Source of the DNA: Apodemus sylvaticus
Taxonomy: Eukaryota; Chordata; Mammalia; Rodentia; Muridae
NCBI RefSeq assembly: GCF_947179515.1
Contig: NC_067495.1
Span: forward strand, 136,271,655 to 136,335,654
DNA: 64,000 nucleotides
Direction: 5' to 3'
How positions within the stretch are numbered: the first letter of the stretch is position 1; each line of letters starts with the position of its first letter. The notes below the pieces were generated by a model. The model was not told the origin of the DNA. It did not search any database and saw only the letters and a list, made by a program, of their open reading frames with translations. This document shows positions 1 through 11,100 of the stretch, one piece after another. The position numbers and the translations under genes were made by a program.

Positions 1-495
1 TTCAAACTAAGCCATGAGACAGATGACTGTTTCTGTTTCATAGAACATGAAAATGCCAGCGTTTAAGGAACACATTCCATGTAACCCAAACTGTCAAGAT
101 TTAGAGCTTTCCAATCAAGGTCACTCTGCCTCCAGAGTCTATACAATAGCAAGGGTATCCTAGCTATTCCTTGTTTCCATATGTGTGGTAGGCTGAATGA
201 TAGCTTCCTCAAGAAGATCCACTTTCTATCTGTAAAATCTATGACTATATTGCTCTATGATTGTCAGGAAAATTCACTTTGACTTTGCATAGGGATTATT
301 GAGGTCAAAATAAAGGGAAGGTAATCATATGGTATAATTTTAGTTTTGATTTTCAAATATGCAAACAAAATACTGTTTCATTATAACTTCTGCATATATA
401 CATGTTATTTCTTTTGCTCATCTTTGATTTCCCTTATTTGTATCACACTCTTGATGGTTTGCTGTTTCCAAATAGTTTACTTTCTACCTTTATTT
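1..495. other. No gene; possible ancient repeat remnant
   Basis: No coding region, SINE or L1 is recognisable. Around 186-330 the sequence loosely resembles an ancient mammal-wide LTR or DNA-transposon remnant, but too few positions agree to name a family. The open frame that crosses the downstream microsatellite is a low-complexity artefact. Confidence 0.4.
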
Positions 496-496
496 T

Positions 497-527
<31 letters not shown>

Positions 528-561
528 CGCGCGCGCGCACACACACACACACACACACATA
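496..561. repeat. (TG)n(CG)n(CA)n compound microsatellite palindrome
   Basis: A TG run (496-519) passes into a CG run (520-538) and then a CA run (539-559). Every step alternates pyrimidine and purine, and the tract is nearly self-complementary because the TG arm pairs with the CA arm around the CG core. Such tracts are established formers of Z-DNA and cruciforms. The CG core is unusual in mammalian DNA, where CpG usually decays. Confidence 0.97.
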
Positions 562-569
562 AATATAGT

Positions 570-990
570 TACTGCTTGTGATCTACTTGACACAACCCAG
601 AATCATCCGTGAAGAGAGTCTCAATGAATGACTTTCTATGTTAAGTTGACTTATGGACATGTCTTTGGGGAAATGATTTAATAATTGCTATGGGAAGTGC
701 CAGGTCATGGGTACAGCAGCACTCCTTAGGCATAGAATCTTATACTATGTAACCATAGAGAAGTGGTTGAGCACGTGTATGAACTGATGATCTTTCTTTG
801 CTTTTGACTTTGGATATGATAGTACTAACTGCTTCACATTCCTACCTAGACGTCCTTGAACAGAGGAATTGTGCAAAGAACTTACAATGTGCATGGCACT
901 GTAAGTAGGAAAAAAACCGTCTCTTTCCTCTTCAGTTAATTCTATCAGGGTATTTTATCACAGCAACAAAATTAAAACAAGAATGCCTCT
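570..990 (+). repeat. Diverged rodent medium-reiteration repeat, copy 1
   Basis: The start (a 'ctacttgacacaacccag' motif) and the end (a 'ttttatcacagcaacaaaa' motif) match the start and end of the better preserved copy at 35427-35818. The middle is heavily diverged. The family is a common rodent interspersed repeat of about 400 bp. I am unsure of its formal name (URR/RMER class or LTR-like). Confidence 0.6.
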
Positions 991-1071
991 TGTGAGAGAA
1001 AACATGGGTTATTTGTTTTTTTGTTGTTTTGTTTTTCTAAATCTGGTTTTGGGCTTAATAAGGGGATTTCT

Positions 1072-1258
1072 TTCTTTTTTTTTAAGATTTATTTATTATT
1101 TTATCTTAGTACATCGTACCTGTCTCCAGCCACACCAGAAGAGGGCATAAGGTCTCTATACGGATGGTTGTGAGCCACCACATTGTTGCTGGGATTTGAA
1201 CTCAGGATCTTCAGAGGAGCAGTGAGTGCTACTAACTGCTGAGCCATATCTCCAGCCC
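1072..1258 (-). mobile_element. B2 SINE, antisense, with 15-bp target duplication
   Basis: Read on the minus strand, the element begins with a B2 tRNA-like head ending at 1258 and closes with an A-rich tail at 1072-1090. The internal Pol III box region and the 'cagaagagggcat' B2 body motif are visible. It is flanked by 15-bp direct repeats (1057-1071 and 1259-1273) that differ at one base, which marks it as a bona fide L1-mobilised insertion. Confidence 0.93.
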
Positions 1259-1260
1259 AA

Positions 1261-1884
1261 TAAGGTGATTTCTAGCTCCATCTATTTTCCTACATATGGG
1301 CTAGGAATCTTAAAATCTAGAAGGAAAAGGAGGAAAATAGATGAGTGGATCTGTATGATGAAAACAAAAGATGCAGAGGAGACTAACAGTGAGACAGGAT
1401 ATACACTGATATCGCTGGCCCTGACTACAGAAAAAGAGAATAGTGATCCAAAAGAATAAACATTACTTCTAGATTCTGGGAATGGTCGAGTCTTAGCAGC
1501 CAACAAGGAAACAGCAATTGCTGGCCTCTAGGGAACTTAGTTCTGCTAATGAAGAAACTGAGCACGAGACTAGACCTAAAACCTCTTTAAAGAAATGTAG
1601 CTTTTTCTTTCACCATGGGAAGATATATACATAATTTATGACCTACAGAAATGTAAGACAGTTTGTGTTGTTTGATCTATTAAATTTATGGTAGTTGTTA
1701 TAGAAGCAATTGAAAACAAATACAATATTCAAGCTCTGTCTCTAAAAAAACAGTTGGCTTTTAAGGCTTTCTAAAGTTATTCTAATATCAATTATCAAAT
1801 ACTGTATGTATAATTAATATATTCATCAACTTCCTTTTAAGTATGGTTTGTCTGCATCTAGGTATATGCACTACCTGTGTAACT
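1261..1884. other. No recognised feature
   Basis: AT-rich unique or very old sequence. A short open frame in the first 200 bases has no start context, splice sites or recognisable protein. Confidence 0.5.
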
Positions 1885-1995
1885 GGTGTTCATGAAGTCT
1901 GAAGAGGACAATAATTTTGCCTGGAACTGGAGTTACAGACTGTTGTGAGCAGCCCTGTGGCTGATGGGAACCAAGCTGAGGTAAGCTGAGAGTCT
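1885..1995 (-). mobile_element. B3/B2-type SINE fragment, antisense
   Basis: The 'cctggaactggagttacagac' type core followed by 'ttgtgagc' and 'gggaacc' is the antisense body of B2/B3 SINEs. The head is degraded and no target duplication is visible. Confidence 0.8.
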
Positions 1996-2280
1996 CTAAG
2001 ACAATGTCTGGAAGAGAGTTGCATTAAACTGCCTCTAGCCTCATATGAGTAAGACACAAACTTTATGACTTAAGCTCCAAATATTGCAGAAGTATAATCT
2101 TTAGTGATGGAAAAATATAAGGGCTCACTAAGAAGGAGATAGCAGAGTAGAAGTCTCAAGGAAGTATAAAAGAGGGAGGCACAGAGCTATGAAGGGGAAG
2201 AAACCTTCCTGTAGAGTGTTTAATCAACAAAGGTCCTGAGATTGGAGTATGAAAATGAAGGCCAGCATAGTTGAGACATA

Positions 2281-2310
2281 GAGAATGATGGAGAATGATG
2301 GAGAATGATA
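2281..2310. repeat. Three copies of a 10-bp tandem repeat
   Basis: The unit gagaatgatg is repeated three times; the last copy has one changed base. Confidence 0.95.
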
Positions 2311-2384
2311 TAAAGGCAGCAGTGGAGCAAGGGCCACTCACAGACTATCACTAGATTACTTATAGTTCTTTAGTACTTTTATGT

Positions 2385-2505
2385 TTAGAGGGAGATTCTC
2401 ACTGTGTAGCCCTGGCTATCCTAAACCAGGCTGAACTCAAAATGATCTGCCTGCCTCTGCCTCTGCAGTGCTGGTATTAAAGGCATGTACCACCACGCTT
2501 AATCA
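2385..2505 (-). mobile_element. Old B1 SINE, antisense
   Basis: The order 'tgtgtagccctggct', 'ctgcctgcctctgcctc' and 'attaaaggcatg' identifies the antisense B1 body. It has several deletions and is clearly older than the copy at 39630. Confidence 0.85.
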
Positions 2506-2599
2506 ATTACTTATAATTCTTAAAATAATACAAATGCTATGTAAATATCCATGACTATTGTGTGAGGAATAATGACAATGAAACAAGTTTGTATGTATT

Positions 2600-2825
2600 T
2601 GGCACTTATGGCATTCTAAGTGTCAAACTGATCTGACAGCCTCTACCTCTTTGAATTGTAAGCATGCACCAACTGTGCCTGGCTTTTTTTCTTTTTGTTT
2701 GTTTGCTTATTTGTCTTCTCTGTAATTCATTTGTAATTTAGGTTCGCCTTGAACTCATAGGGCTTTTTTATGCCTTGTTCTCATGATTCGCGATCACAAA
2801 TGTGAGCCACTATGCTCAGCTTTCA
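2600..2825 (-). mobile_element. Degraded B1-like SINE remnants, antisense
   Basis: Two decayed stretches (about 2625-2687 and 2690-2822) each end in antisense B1-like heads ('accaactgtgcctggc' and 'gagccactatgctcagc'), separated by a T-rich tail. They may be one B4-like element or two stacked SINEs. Confidence 0.45.
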
Positions 2826-2856
2826 TATTCTACATAAGAAAAATACTTTTGACTTG

Positions 2857-2858
<2 letters not shown>

Positions 2859-2901
<43 letters not shown>
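2859..2901. repeat. (CA)n microsatellite
   Basis: About 21 uninterrupted CA units. Confidence 0.97.
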
Positions 2902-2903
<2 letters not shown>

Positions 2904-2929
2904 CACACACCACGCTTCTGTGCCAAAGA

Positions 2930-5219
2930 TACCGTGAAACAAATTTAATACAATTTTGAGTACAATTGTACAATTAGAGGAAGGAATGATGTTAAAAATA
3001 CATGGTTTGGGTCCCAGAGAAAGCTAAGTACTATTGTACACGGTACAAACCATAGTCGTGATAGTGTTAGTTTAGTTGTTGTCATGTGGAACAGTCTAGG
3101 TGATTTCTAAAGTGGTTTTCAGAGCTTTCAAGGGAGTGGAGGTCTCTTCCCTCTCCTTTCTATTTTTTTCATTATGAACCTAGGTAGCATAACACTGCTA
3201 GTATGTTCTGATCCATATTTACTGTTCTGGAGGAAGTGCAGTACTACCAGGGCTCTGTGAGAAAGTAGCCTAGCTACTACATTTTCCTTTCTCCATGAAA
3301 GTCAGTTCACCAAAGAAAGCCCACATTTGAGTGTTTTATTTTGATTATAAATGGAAGACCCAGAACAGCTAAGCATTGAGAAGGAAAGAACAAAGCATGG
3401 GCTCTGTTGTGACTGAAATGGCAAAGAGTGGCTTGTTATTTCACAGATGGAAGAAGTAGGAAACATGTTAATTGAAAAACCTGCTCTAGGAAATCATTGG
3501 CTATTGTCTGACATTTGTAGCTTTAGAGGAGTCTCTGTCTAAAGCCCTTCTTCAAAAGCAAAAGCAAGGGACCAGAAAAAAATCATGCAGAACACATGCC
3601 TGTGTGGGTCCACTATCATGGAACAAGTGCAAACTGTGAAGCCATTCTTCATGTACTGCATTGGAGGCAACTGTCTCCAGAATGAAGCAGCATGGGTAGC
3701 CTGAATGTGATTTCTATTTCTCTCTGATGGCCCTTCCGGTTGGAACCCACTGATATGCCTGACATCTTTGAATTGAAAATGCACATTGAAAGAGCTGGTC
3801 CTTGGGAAGCGGCTATGTTGTCAGCTAGAAATTGGAATATGCCAGCCTTCATAGCCTTCAAAAATGTTATCTGGAGGAAGTGAAGCAGTTCCCAGATCTC
3901 ATATGCAAGACCCTCTGCTTTCTTCCTAATAGATTTCTAACTTCAGTTTCAAGATTGCTGGCAAAAAAGACAGTGAAAATGGCCTCTATAAACTCTGTCC
4001 TATACAATTGTGTATTTTGTGGGTAGCTGAAGAGATGCTTTTTAAGTTGCTATGAATTACAAAAGAAATACAATCCTTTTAGAGTTTTCTAAAGGGGGTT
4101 CATTCTCTTCTTTCCCATGGCTTTGTATAACACCTCTTTAACTGACAGGCTCTCAAAGATGGGCATAATATGCATGAGATATTCTCAGCTCTTCGAGATG
4201 TCACTTGACTCAAATCCTTACCTAGCAGAGACATCTCCAGATGAAGTTATGGCAACCATGGAAAAAGATTTAATGCTGAAAAAAAGATGGGTCACAGGCA
4301 TATCTAGGAAGTAATAAAGAACATGGATTCATTTAAGGCAACATTGTATTCTCAACCTGTCTTAAGAAAGCCATTCCATCTCATTGTCCCTGCTCTTTAA
4401 GAAGCTCTGGGAGTCCATTAACAATTTTGTGGGAAGCATAAAAGGAGTGTGAATCTTTTCTTAAGCATCTGTATTCAAGGTGGTTACAGTGAAGTGAAAT
4501 GAACAGAAAGATAATAGGTATGTATGCAAAATTTCGTGCTAGAACCCAAGAAGGTGAAGCCTCTTGCCTTCATTTTTAGATTCATCTCTGCTTATCACTC
4601 TTTACATAGTAGCTAACTGATTACTCACAGTCTAAACCACTGCAACCTATTGTCATATGTTATCCATCAACTGATGCAGTAATATTTGAGTAATATTTAG
4701 AAATGTATCTTATCCATTATTTAGGTTAACTGAAATAGAGGGAATAGTATGAATTTAAAGATGCCTGGCATGTTCATGGAATAATGTTAGTTCCTTGGAG
4801 AGATATAAAATTAGTGAAAATAGATCACTACTTATATTTACGTGTGACCGTGTCTAATAGATGAGATATCAAGGTATGTGTTTAAATACTATTTAGGGTA
4901 TGTCTATTATATCTGTGGAATGATTTTCCAATCACTGGACTAAGTAAAACATTGTCATCTCCAATAGGAATTGCTATTGTTCACTCATCAGTTGAAAATC
5001 TGAATAATGAAAAGGCTGAGCACTTCTGAGTAAAGAAAACATATATTTGTATGATATCATTGGAATTACATCACTTGCTTTTTGTTGGCCTAAGAACTTG
5101 AACTGGTGGTACATGACCCCTCCTGGGGTCTCTAGCTCTCTAACTGGTACAACATCTTAGATCTTAGATGTTCGAGCTCTTATATCAAAATCACAAAAAC
5201 TAGTTAATTATGAGGTTTA
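2930..5219. other. No recognised feature
   Basis: Unique or ancient AT-rich DNA. Short open frames here (for example near 3539-3861 and 4117-4314) lack splice signals, family similarity or start context and look random. Confidence 0.5.
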
Positions 5220-5220
5220 T

Positions 5221-5238
5221 ACACACACACACACACAC
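5221..5238. repeat. Short (AC)9 microsatellite
   Basis: Nine uninterrupted AC units. Confidence 0.9.
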
Positions 5239-5239
5239 A

Positions 5240-6261
5240 ACCCACATGCTCTATTGAGCATGTGTGCACAAACACAATATGCTCTGTTTTATTTAGAAAA
5301 GCTGAGAGTAGTTAATGGACAATAGTCTAGATTACTTTACATAGATAGTTGGTTTTCAAAAACATCAGAAATCCACAGAATGTGACATTTAACGTTATTT
5401 ATCCATTTGTTGTTGAGACATATCTTCTCCTAATAGCTCCCCATTCATGGACTGAAAGAAGAAAATGAGCATCCCTACCTCCAGGTGAGGTAGTACATTG
5501 TGACAAGATAGCCACTGGACAAAACTGCCTCTTTGTTCTACAGATCTGTACTGTCCATGAGAGGACACAAGTTACAGGATAGTTGTCAGCTTAGTTCTGC
5601 TGAGACAGAATAAGCTAGTCCTTAATAATTCCTGTTTCACAAAGGTCTGTCAGATGATCCCGGGCCAAGCAGTCACATTTGGATGCTCCAACGTGCTGAT
5701 GTACAAGAGCAGTATCGGTAGATAGCCACAGGAATTTAGAGGGATAGTGCAAGTGTGGCAGCAGCCAGTCATAGGAACTTAGCTAGCTGGGAGAAGAGTT
5801 TTCAGAGTTTCAATTCAGAGAGTCTGCCAGACTGAGAACAGGCATGCCTGTCTGCTGCTGCGTAGCTGGTGTTAGCATGGGATGATTTTTTATATTTCAC
5901 ACAACAGGTTGAAGGCATTAAAACATATAATCACTTGCAGACTTTGAAGAAATGAAGTGTCATGTGATCATGACTGGGATAGAGCCAAGACCAAAAGACT
6001 TTGGGTAGTCAAGGATCTGAGAACGGCCAATGGGGTGACATTTACTAATAAATTATATGTTGTTCCGATAGCCATTAAATTCTTCCAAAAATCAAAGGAT
6101 CTAAGGAGCATGTGTTTCATAAACTAATACAGAACAGTCTATACCTATAGCTGATCTTGTGTTATTCTGAGTAGAGGGGTCAGCTATATGTCATACATTT
6201 TGCCATGCCAACCAATATGGCATGGATTTTGCCAGTTATAAATGCTGTTGTTGTGAATACT
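5240..6261. other. No recognised feature
   Basis: No gene or nameable repeat. The segment at about 5640-5920 is less AT-rich than its surroundings, but I cannot assign it to a family. Confidence 0.45.
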
Positions 6262-6274
6262 AAAGAAATAGACT
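6262..6274. repeat. 5' target-site duplication of the full-length L1
   Basis: The 13-mer aaagaaatagact here is repeated exactly at 12192-12204, directly after the L1 poly(A). Its leading A run could partly belong to the tail, so ten bases (gaaatagact) are unambiguous. Confidence 0.9.
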
Positions 6275-6888
6275 GAAAAAGAGAAGGACATTCGGGCGGC
6301 GGCGGCAGTGCAGCAGTGGCTGGTCCAGCTGAAGGGCCATCAGCAGTGGAACCAAGGCGACACAGGGTCCAGTTAGGCCCTGCGCCCACGACCACTGACC
6401 TTCACTGACCAGCCAGGCGGCAAGCAGCTGCGGTTGTGCAGCGCCTTTCGCTGCAGGGAAGCCACTTCAGAACTCGGCCTCCCACCAGTCAGGAGAGGCT
6501 CATCTCCATCTTGGTATCGGATTCCAGAGACATCGGACAGACTGAGACACAAACTGGGGCAAGGCCTCAGGCAGAAGCCCTCAGCTCAACTCTCTCCGCT
6601 TCCGGATCCAGATCAGCCTGGGCAGCAGCACCACATCTCCAGGTCCTGTAAGAGGCTAGCGGGGCTTCCGGGCGGCCAGCTGGGAGAAGTCAGTGTGCTC
6701 CAGTGAATCCAGCGGGCCCCAGCAGGAGCCTTCGGGTGCCTGCTTCAGGATCTGAACAGCCTGGGCAGCAGCACCCTGTCTACAAGCAGTGCAGGAGGTA
6801 AGCTGTGCACCAGAGGCCAACTGGGAAGGGGCAGCTTGCACTGGTGAGTCCAGCACTGACAAGAAAAACTAACACCAGTGAGAACTAG
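6275..6888 (+). promoter_or_regulatory. L1 5' UTR / internal promoter region with degenerate tandem units
   Basis: The region begins with a CGG-rich stretch at 6295-6306 and is CpG-rich compared with its flanks, as expected for an L1 internal promoter. A degenerate tandem repeat of about 144 bp is visible: the motif 'cagcctgggcagcagcacc' occurs near 6614 and again near 6756, with further matches downstream of each. This resembles the monomer organisation of murine L1 promoters. Whether it still drives transcription cannot be told from sequence. Confidence 0.75.
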
Positions 6889-8094
6889 ATGGCAAAAGGC
6901 AAACGCAGGAACGTCACTAACAGAAATCAAGGCAATATGACAACATCTGAACCCAATTCTCCTCTACCAGCATGTCCTGGATACCCCATCACACCAGTAA
7001 AACAAGATTTGGATTTAAAATCACTGGTCATGATGCTGGTACAGGAACACATGAAGGACATACTTAAAGAAATTCAGGAGAAAATGGATCAAAAGTTAGA
7101 AGCCCTTGCAAGGGAAAAACAAAAATCATTGAAAGAAATCCAGGAGAATACAAAAGCCAACAAGGAGGAAACGCAAAAAACACTTAAAGAAATACAGGAG
7201 AACTTTGGTCAACAGGCTGAGGTCATGAAAGAGGAAACACAAAAATCTCTTAAAGAATTACAGGAAAGCACAAACAAGCAAGTGAAGGAGCTAAGCAAAA
7301 CCATCCAGGATCTAAAATCAGAAGTAGAAACAACTAAGAAAACTCAAAGGGAGACAACTTTGGAGATAGAAAGCCTTGGGAAGAAATCAGGGGACAGAGA
7401 TGCAAATATCAACAACAGAATACAAGAGATGGAAGAAAGATTCTCAGATGCTGAAGATTCCATAGAAACCTTGGACTCAACAGTTAAAGAAAATGCAAAA
7501 TGCAAAAAGCTTGTAACCCAAAATATCCAGGAAATCCAGGACACAATGAGAAGACCAAACCTAAGGATTATAGGCATAGATGAGAGTGAAGATTTACAAC
7601 TTAAAGGGCCAGCAAATATCTTCAATAAAATTATGGAAGAAAACTTCCCTAACCTAAAGAGAGAGATGCCCATGAATATACAAGAAGCCTACAGAACTCC
7701 AAACAGACTGGACCAGAACAGAAATACTTCTCATCACATAATAATCAAAACACCAAATGTTCTAAACAAAGAAAGAATATTAAAGGCAGTAAGAGAAAAA
7801 GGCCAAGTAACATATAAAGGAAGACCTATGAGAATCACAGCAGACTTTTCACCTGAGACTATGAAGGCTAGAAGGTCCTGGGCAGATCTCATGCAGACTC
7901 TAAGAGAACACAAATGCCAACCAAAACTACTATATCCAGCAAAACTCTCAATCACCGTAGATGGAGAAACTAAGATATTTCATGACAAAACCAAGTTTAC
8001 CCAATATCTATCCACAAACCCGGCCCTAAAAACGATAATAGGAGGACAACACCAATACAAGGAGGGAAACTTCACCCTGGAAAAAGCAAGATAG
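6889..8094 (+). CDS. L1-ORF1: LINE-1 ORF1 protein (RNA-binding chaperone), intact, 401 aa
   Basis: ORF1p is a trimeric, cytoplasmic RNA-binding protein that coats L1 RNA and acts as a nucleic-acid chaperone. The ORF is uninterrupted. It has a basic N-terminus (MAKGKRR), a long coiled coil at about residues 45-215, an RRM-type domain starting around the NLRIIGIDESED motif (about 224), and a C-terminal domain with REKGQVTYKGRP (302-313), DFSPETMKARRSW (319-331) and YPAKLS (349-354). The coiled coil contains four LKE(I/L)QE units at residues 59, 81, 99 and 121. These help make it longer than the roughly 360-370 residues usual in murine ORF1p. The start is the first ATG after the 5' UTR, followed by G. 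It is the only intact protein-coding frame of note in the window. Confidence 0.95.
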   Translation: MAKGKRRNVTNRNQGNMTTSEPNSPLPACPGYPITPVKQDLDLKSLVMMLVQEHMKDILKEIQEKMDQKLEALAREKQKSLKEIQENTKANKEETQKTLKEIQENFGQQAEVMKEETQKSLKELQESTNKQVKELSKTIQDLKSEVETTKKTQRETTLEIESLGKKSGDRDANINNRIQEMEERFSDAEDSIETLDSTVKENAKCKKLVTQNIQEIQDTMRRPNLRIIGIDESEDLQLKGPANIFNKIMEENFPNLKREMPMNIQEAYRTPNRLDQNRNTSHHIIIKTPNVLNKERILKAVREKGQVTYKGRPMRITADFSPETMKARRSWADLMQTLREHKCQPKLLYPAKLSITVDGETKIFHDKTKFTQYLSTNPALKTIIGGQHQYKEGNFTLEKAR

Positions 8095-8153
8095 TAATAT
8101 TTCATCAAACCCAAAAGAAGTTAAGCAATCAAATTTAAAAAATAACGTCAAAA

Positions 8154-11100
8154 ATGATAGGAAGTAACAATCACTATTCCTTAATATCTCTTAACATCAA
8201 TGGACTTAATGCCCCAATAAAAAGACACAGACTAACTGACTGGATACGTAAACAGGACCCTACATTTTGCTGCTTACAGGAAACACACCTCAGGGTCAAA
8301 GACAAACACTACCTTAGAGTAAAAGGCTGGAAGACAATTTTACAAGCAAATGGTCTCAGGAAACAAGCTGGAGTAGCCATTTTAATATCAGATAAAATTG
8401 ACTTTCAACCCAAGGTCATCAAAAGAGACTCTGAGGGACACTTCTTGCTGGTCAAAGGAAAAATACAACAAGAAGAACTCTCAATCCTGAACATCTATGC
8501 TCCAAATGCAAGGGCACCCTCTTTCATAAAAGAAACTTTATTAAACTCAAAGCACACATTGCACCTAACACAATAAATGTGGGTGACTGCAACACTGCAC
8601 TTTCCTCAATGGACCGATCAGGAAAACAGAAACTAAACAGGGACACAATGAAACTAATTGAAGCTTTGGACCAATTAGATTTAACAGATATATATATAGA
8701 ACATTCTATCCTGAAACAAAAGAATATACCTTTTTCTCAGCACCTCATGGTACCTTCTCCAAAATCGACCATATAATTGGTCACAAGACAGACCTCAACA
8801 AATATAAGAAGATCGAACTAATCCCATGCCTCCTATCTGATCAATATGGAGTAAAAGTGGTCTTCAATAGCAACAGAAACAACAGAAAACCCACATACAC
8901 GTGGAAACTGAACAATACTCTACTCAATGATACCTTGGTCAAGGAAGAAATAAAGAAAGAAATTAAAGACTTTTTAGAACACAATGAAAATGAAGACACA
9001 GCATACCCAAATCTATGCGACACAATGAAAGCAGTGCTAAGAGGAAAACTCATAGCCCTGAGTGCCTCCAAAAAAGAAAATGGAGAGAGCATACATTACC
9101 AGCTTAATGACACACCTGAAAGCCCTAGAACAAAAAGAAGCTATTTCACCCAGGAGGAATAGAAGGCAGGAAATCATCAAACTCAGGGCCGAAATCAATC
9201 AAGTAGAAACAAAGAGAACCATACAAAAAAATCAATAAAACGAGGAGCTGGTTCTTTGAGAAAATCAACAAGATAGATAAGCCCTTAGCCAGACTGACCA
9301 AAGGGCACAGAGAAAGTATCCAAATTAACAAACTTAGAAATGAAAAGGGAGATATAACAACAGCCTGTACTCAACACAACTGGAGAATCTGGAGGAAATG
9401 GACAATTTCCTTGACAGATACCAAATACCAAAATTAAATCAGGACCAACTAGACCATCTAAACAGTCCCATAATGCGTAAAGAAATAGAAGGAGTCATAG
9501 AAAGTCTTCCAACCAAAAAAAGCACAGGACTAGATGGTTTCAGTGCATAATTCTACCAGACCTTCAAAGAAGAGTTAACACCAATACTCTTCAAACTATT
9601 CCACAAAATAGAAACAGAAGGAACACTACCCAATTCCTTCTACGAAGCCACAATTACGCTGATACCAAAGCCACACAAAGATCCAACAAAGAAAGAGAAC
9701 TTCAGACCAATTTCCCTTATGAACATTGATGCAAAAATACTCAATAAAATTCTTGCCAACCAAATCCAAGAACACATCAAAACGATCATCCACCATGATC
9801 AAGTAGGCTTTATCCCGGGAATGCAGGGATAGTTCAATATACAGAAATCCGTCAATACAATCCACTACATAAACAAACTCAAAGAACAAAACCACATGGT
9901 CATTTCATTGGATGCTGAAAAAGCATTTGACAAAATTCAGCATCCTTTCATTCTTAAAGTCTTGGAGAGAACAGGAATTCAAGGCCCATACCTAAACATA
10001 GTAAAAGCAATATACAGCAAACCGGTAGCCAGCATCAAACTAAATGGAGAGAAACTTGAAGCAATCCCACTGAAATCAGGGACCAGACAAGGCTGCCTCC
10101 TTTCTCCTTATCTTTTCAATATTGTACTTGAGGTACTAGCTTGGGCAATTCGACAACATAAGGAGGTCAAAGGGATACAAATTGGAAAGGAAGAAGTCAA
10201 ACTATCATTATTCGCAGATGACATGATAGTCTACCTAAGTGACCCCAAAAACTCCACTAGAGAGCTCCTACAGCTGATAAACAACTTCAGCAAAGTGGCA
10301 GGTTATAAAATCAACTCAAGCAAATCAGTGGCCTTCCTATACTCAAAGGATAAGCAGGCTGAGAAAGAAATTAGGGAAATGACCCCCTTCCCAATAGCCA
10401 CAAACAGTATAAAGTACCTTGGGGTGACTCTTACCAAACATGTGAAAGATCTGTATGAGAAGAACTTCAAGACTCTGAAGAAGGAAATGGAAGAAGACCT
10501 CAAAAAATGGGAAAACCTCCCATGCTCATGGATCGGTAGAATCAATACAGTTAAAATGGCCATTTTGCCAAAAGCAATATACAGATTCAATGCAATACCC
10601 ATCAAATCCCAACTCAATTCTTCACAGAGTTAGAAAGAGCAATTATCAAATTCATCTAGAACAACAAAAAACCCAGGATAGCTAAAACTATTCTCAGCAA
10701 CAAAAGAAAATCTGGGGGAATCAGTATCCCTGACCTCAAGCAATACTACAGAGCAATAGTGTTAAAAACTGCATGGTATTGGTACAGTGACAGGCAGGAG
10801 GATCAATGGAACAGGATTGAAGATCCAGAAATGAACCCACACACCTATGGCCACTTGATCCTCGACAAAGAGGCTGAAAACATCCAATGGAAAAAAGATA
10901 GCCTTTTCAACAAATGGTGCTGGTTCAACTGGAGGTCAGCATGCAGAAGAATGCGAATTGATCCATCCTTGTCTCCTTGTACTAAGCTCAAATCCAAATG
11001 GATCAAGGACCTCCACATAAAGCCAGACACTCTGAAGCTAATAGAAAAGAAACTGGGGAAGACCCTTGAGGACATTGGTACAGGGAGAAAGTTTCTGAAC

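Noticed and set aside
346..612. 88-codon open frame across the TG/CG/CA tract
   Set aside because: The translation is dominated by Cys-Val, Arg-Ala and Thr-His dipeptide runs from the microsatellite; there is no other support.
6434..6930. Several short frames on both strands upstream of ORF1
   Set aside because: They lie in the GC-rich L1 5' UTR, where stop codons are scarce, and show no family features.
7344..7673. 109-codon antisense frame
   Set aside because: Shadow of L1 ORF1 on the opposite strand. The same applies to the antisense frames within ORF2 (for example 10303-10617, 10845-11432 and 11448-11795).
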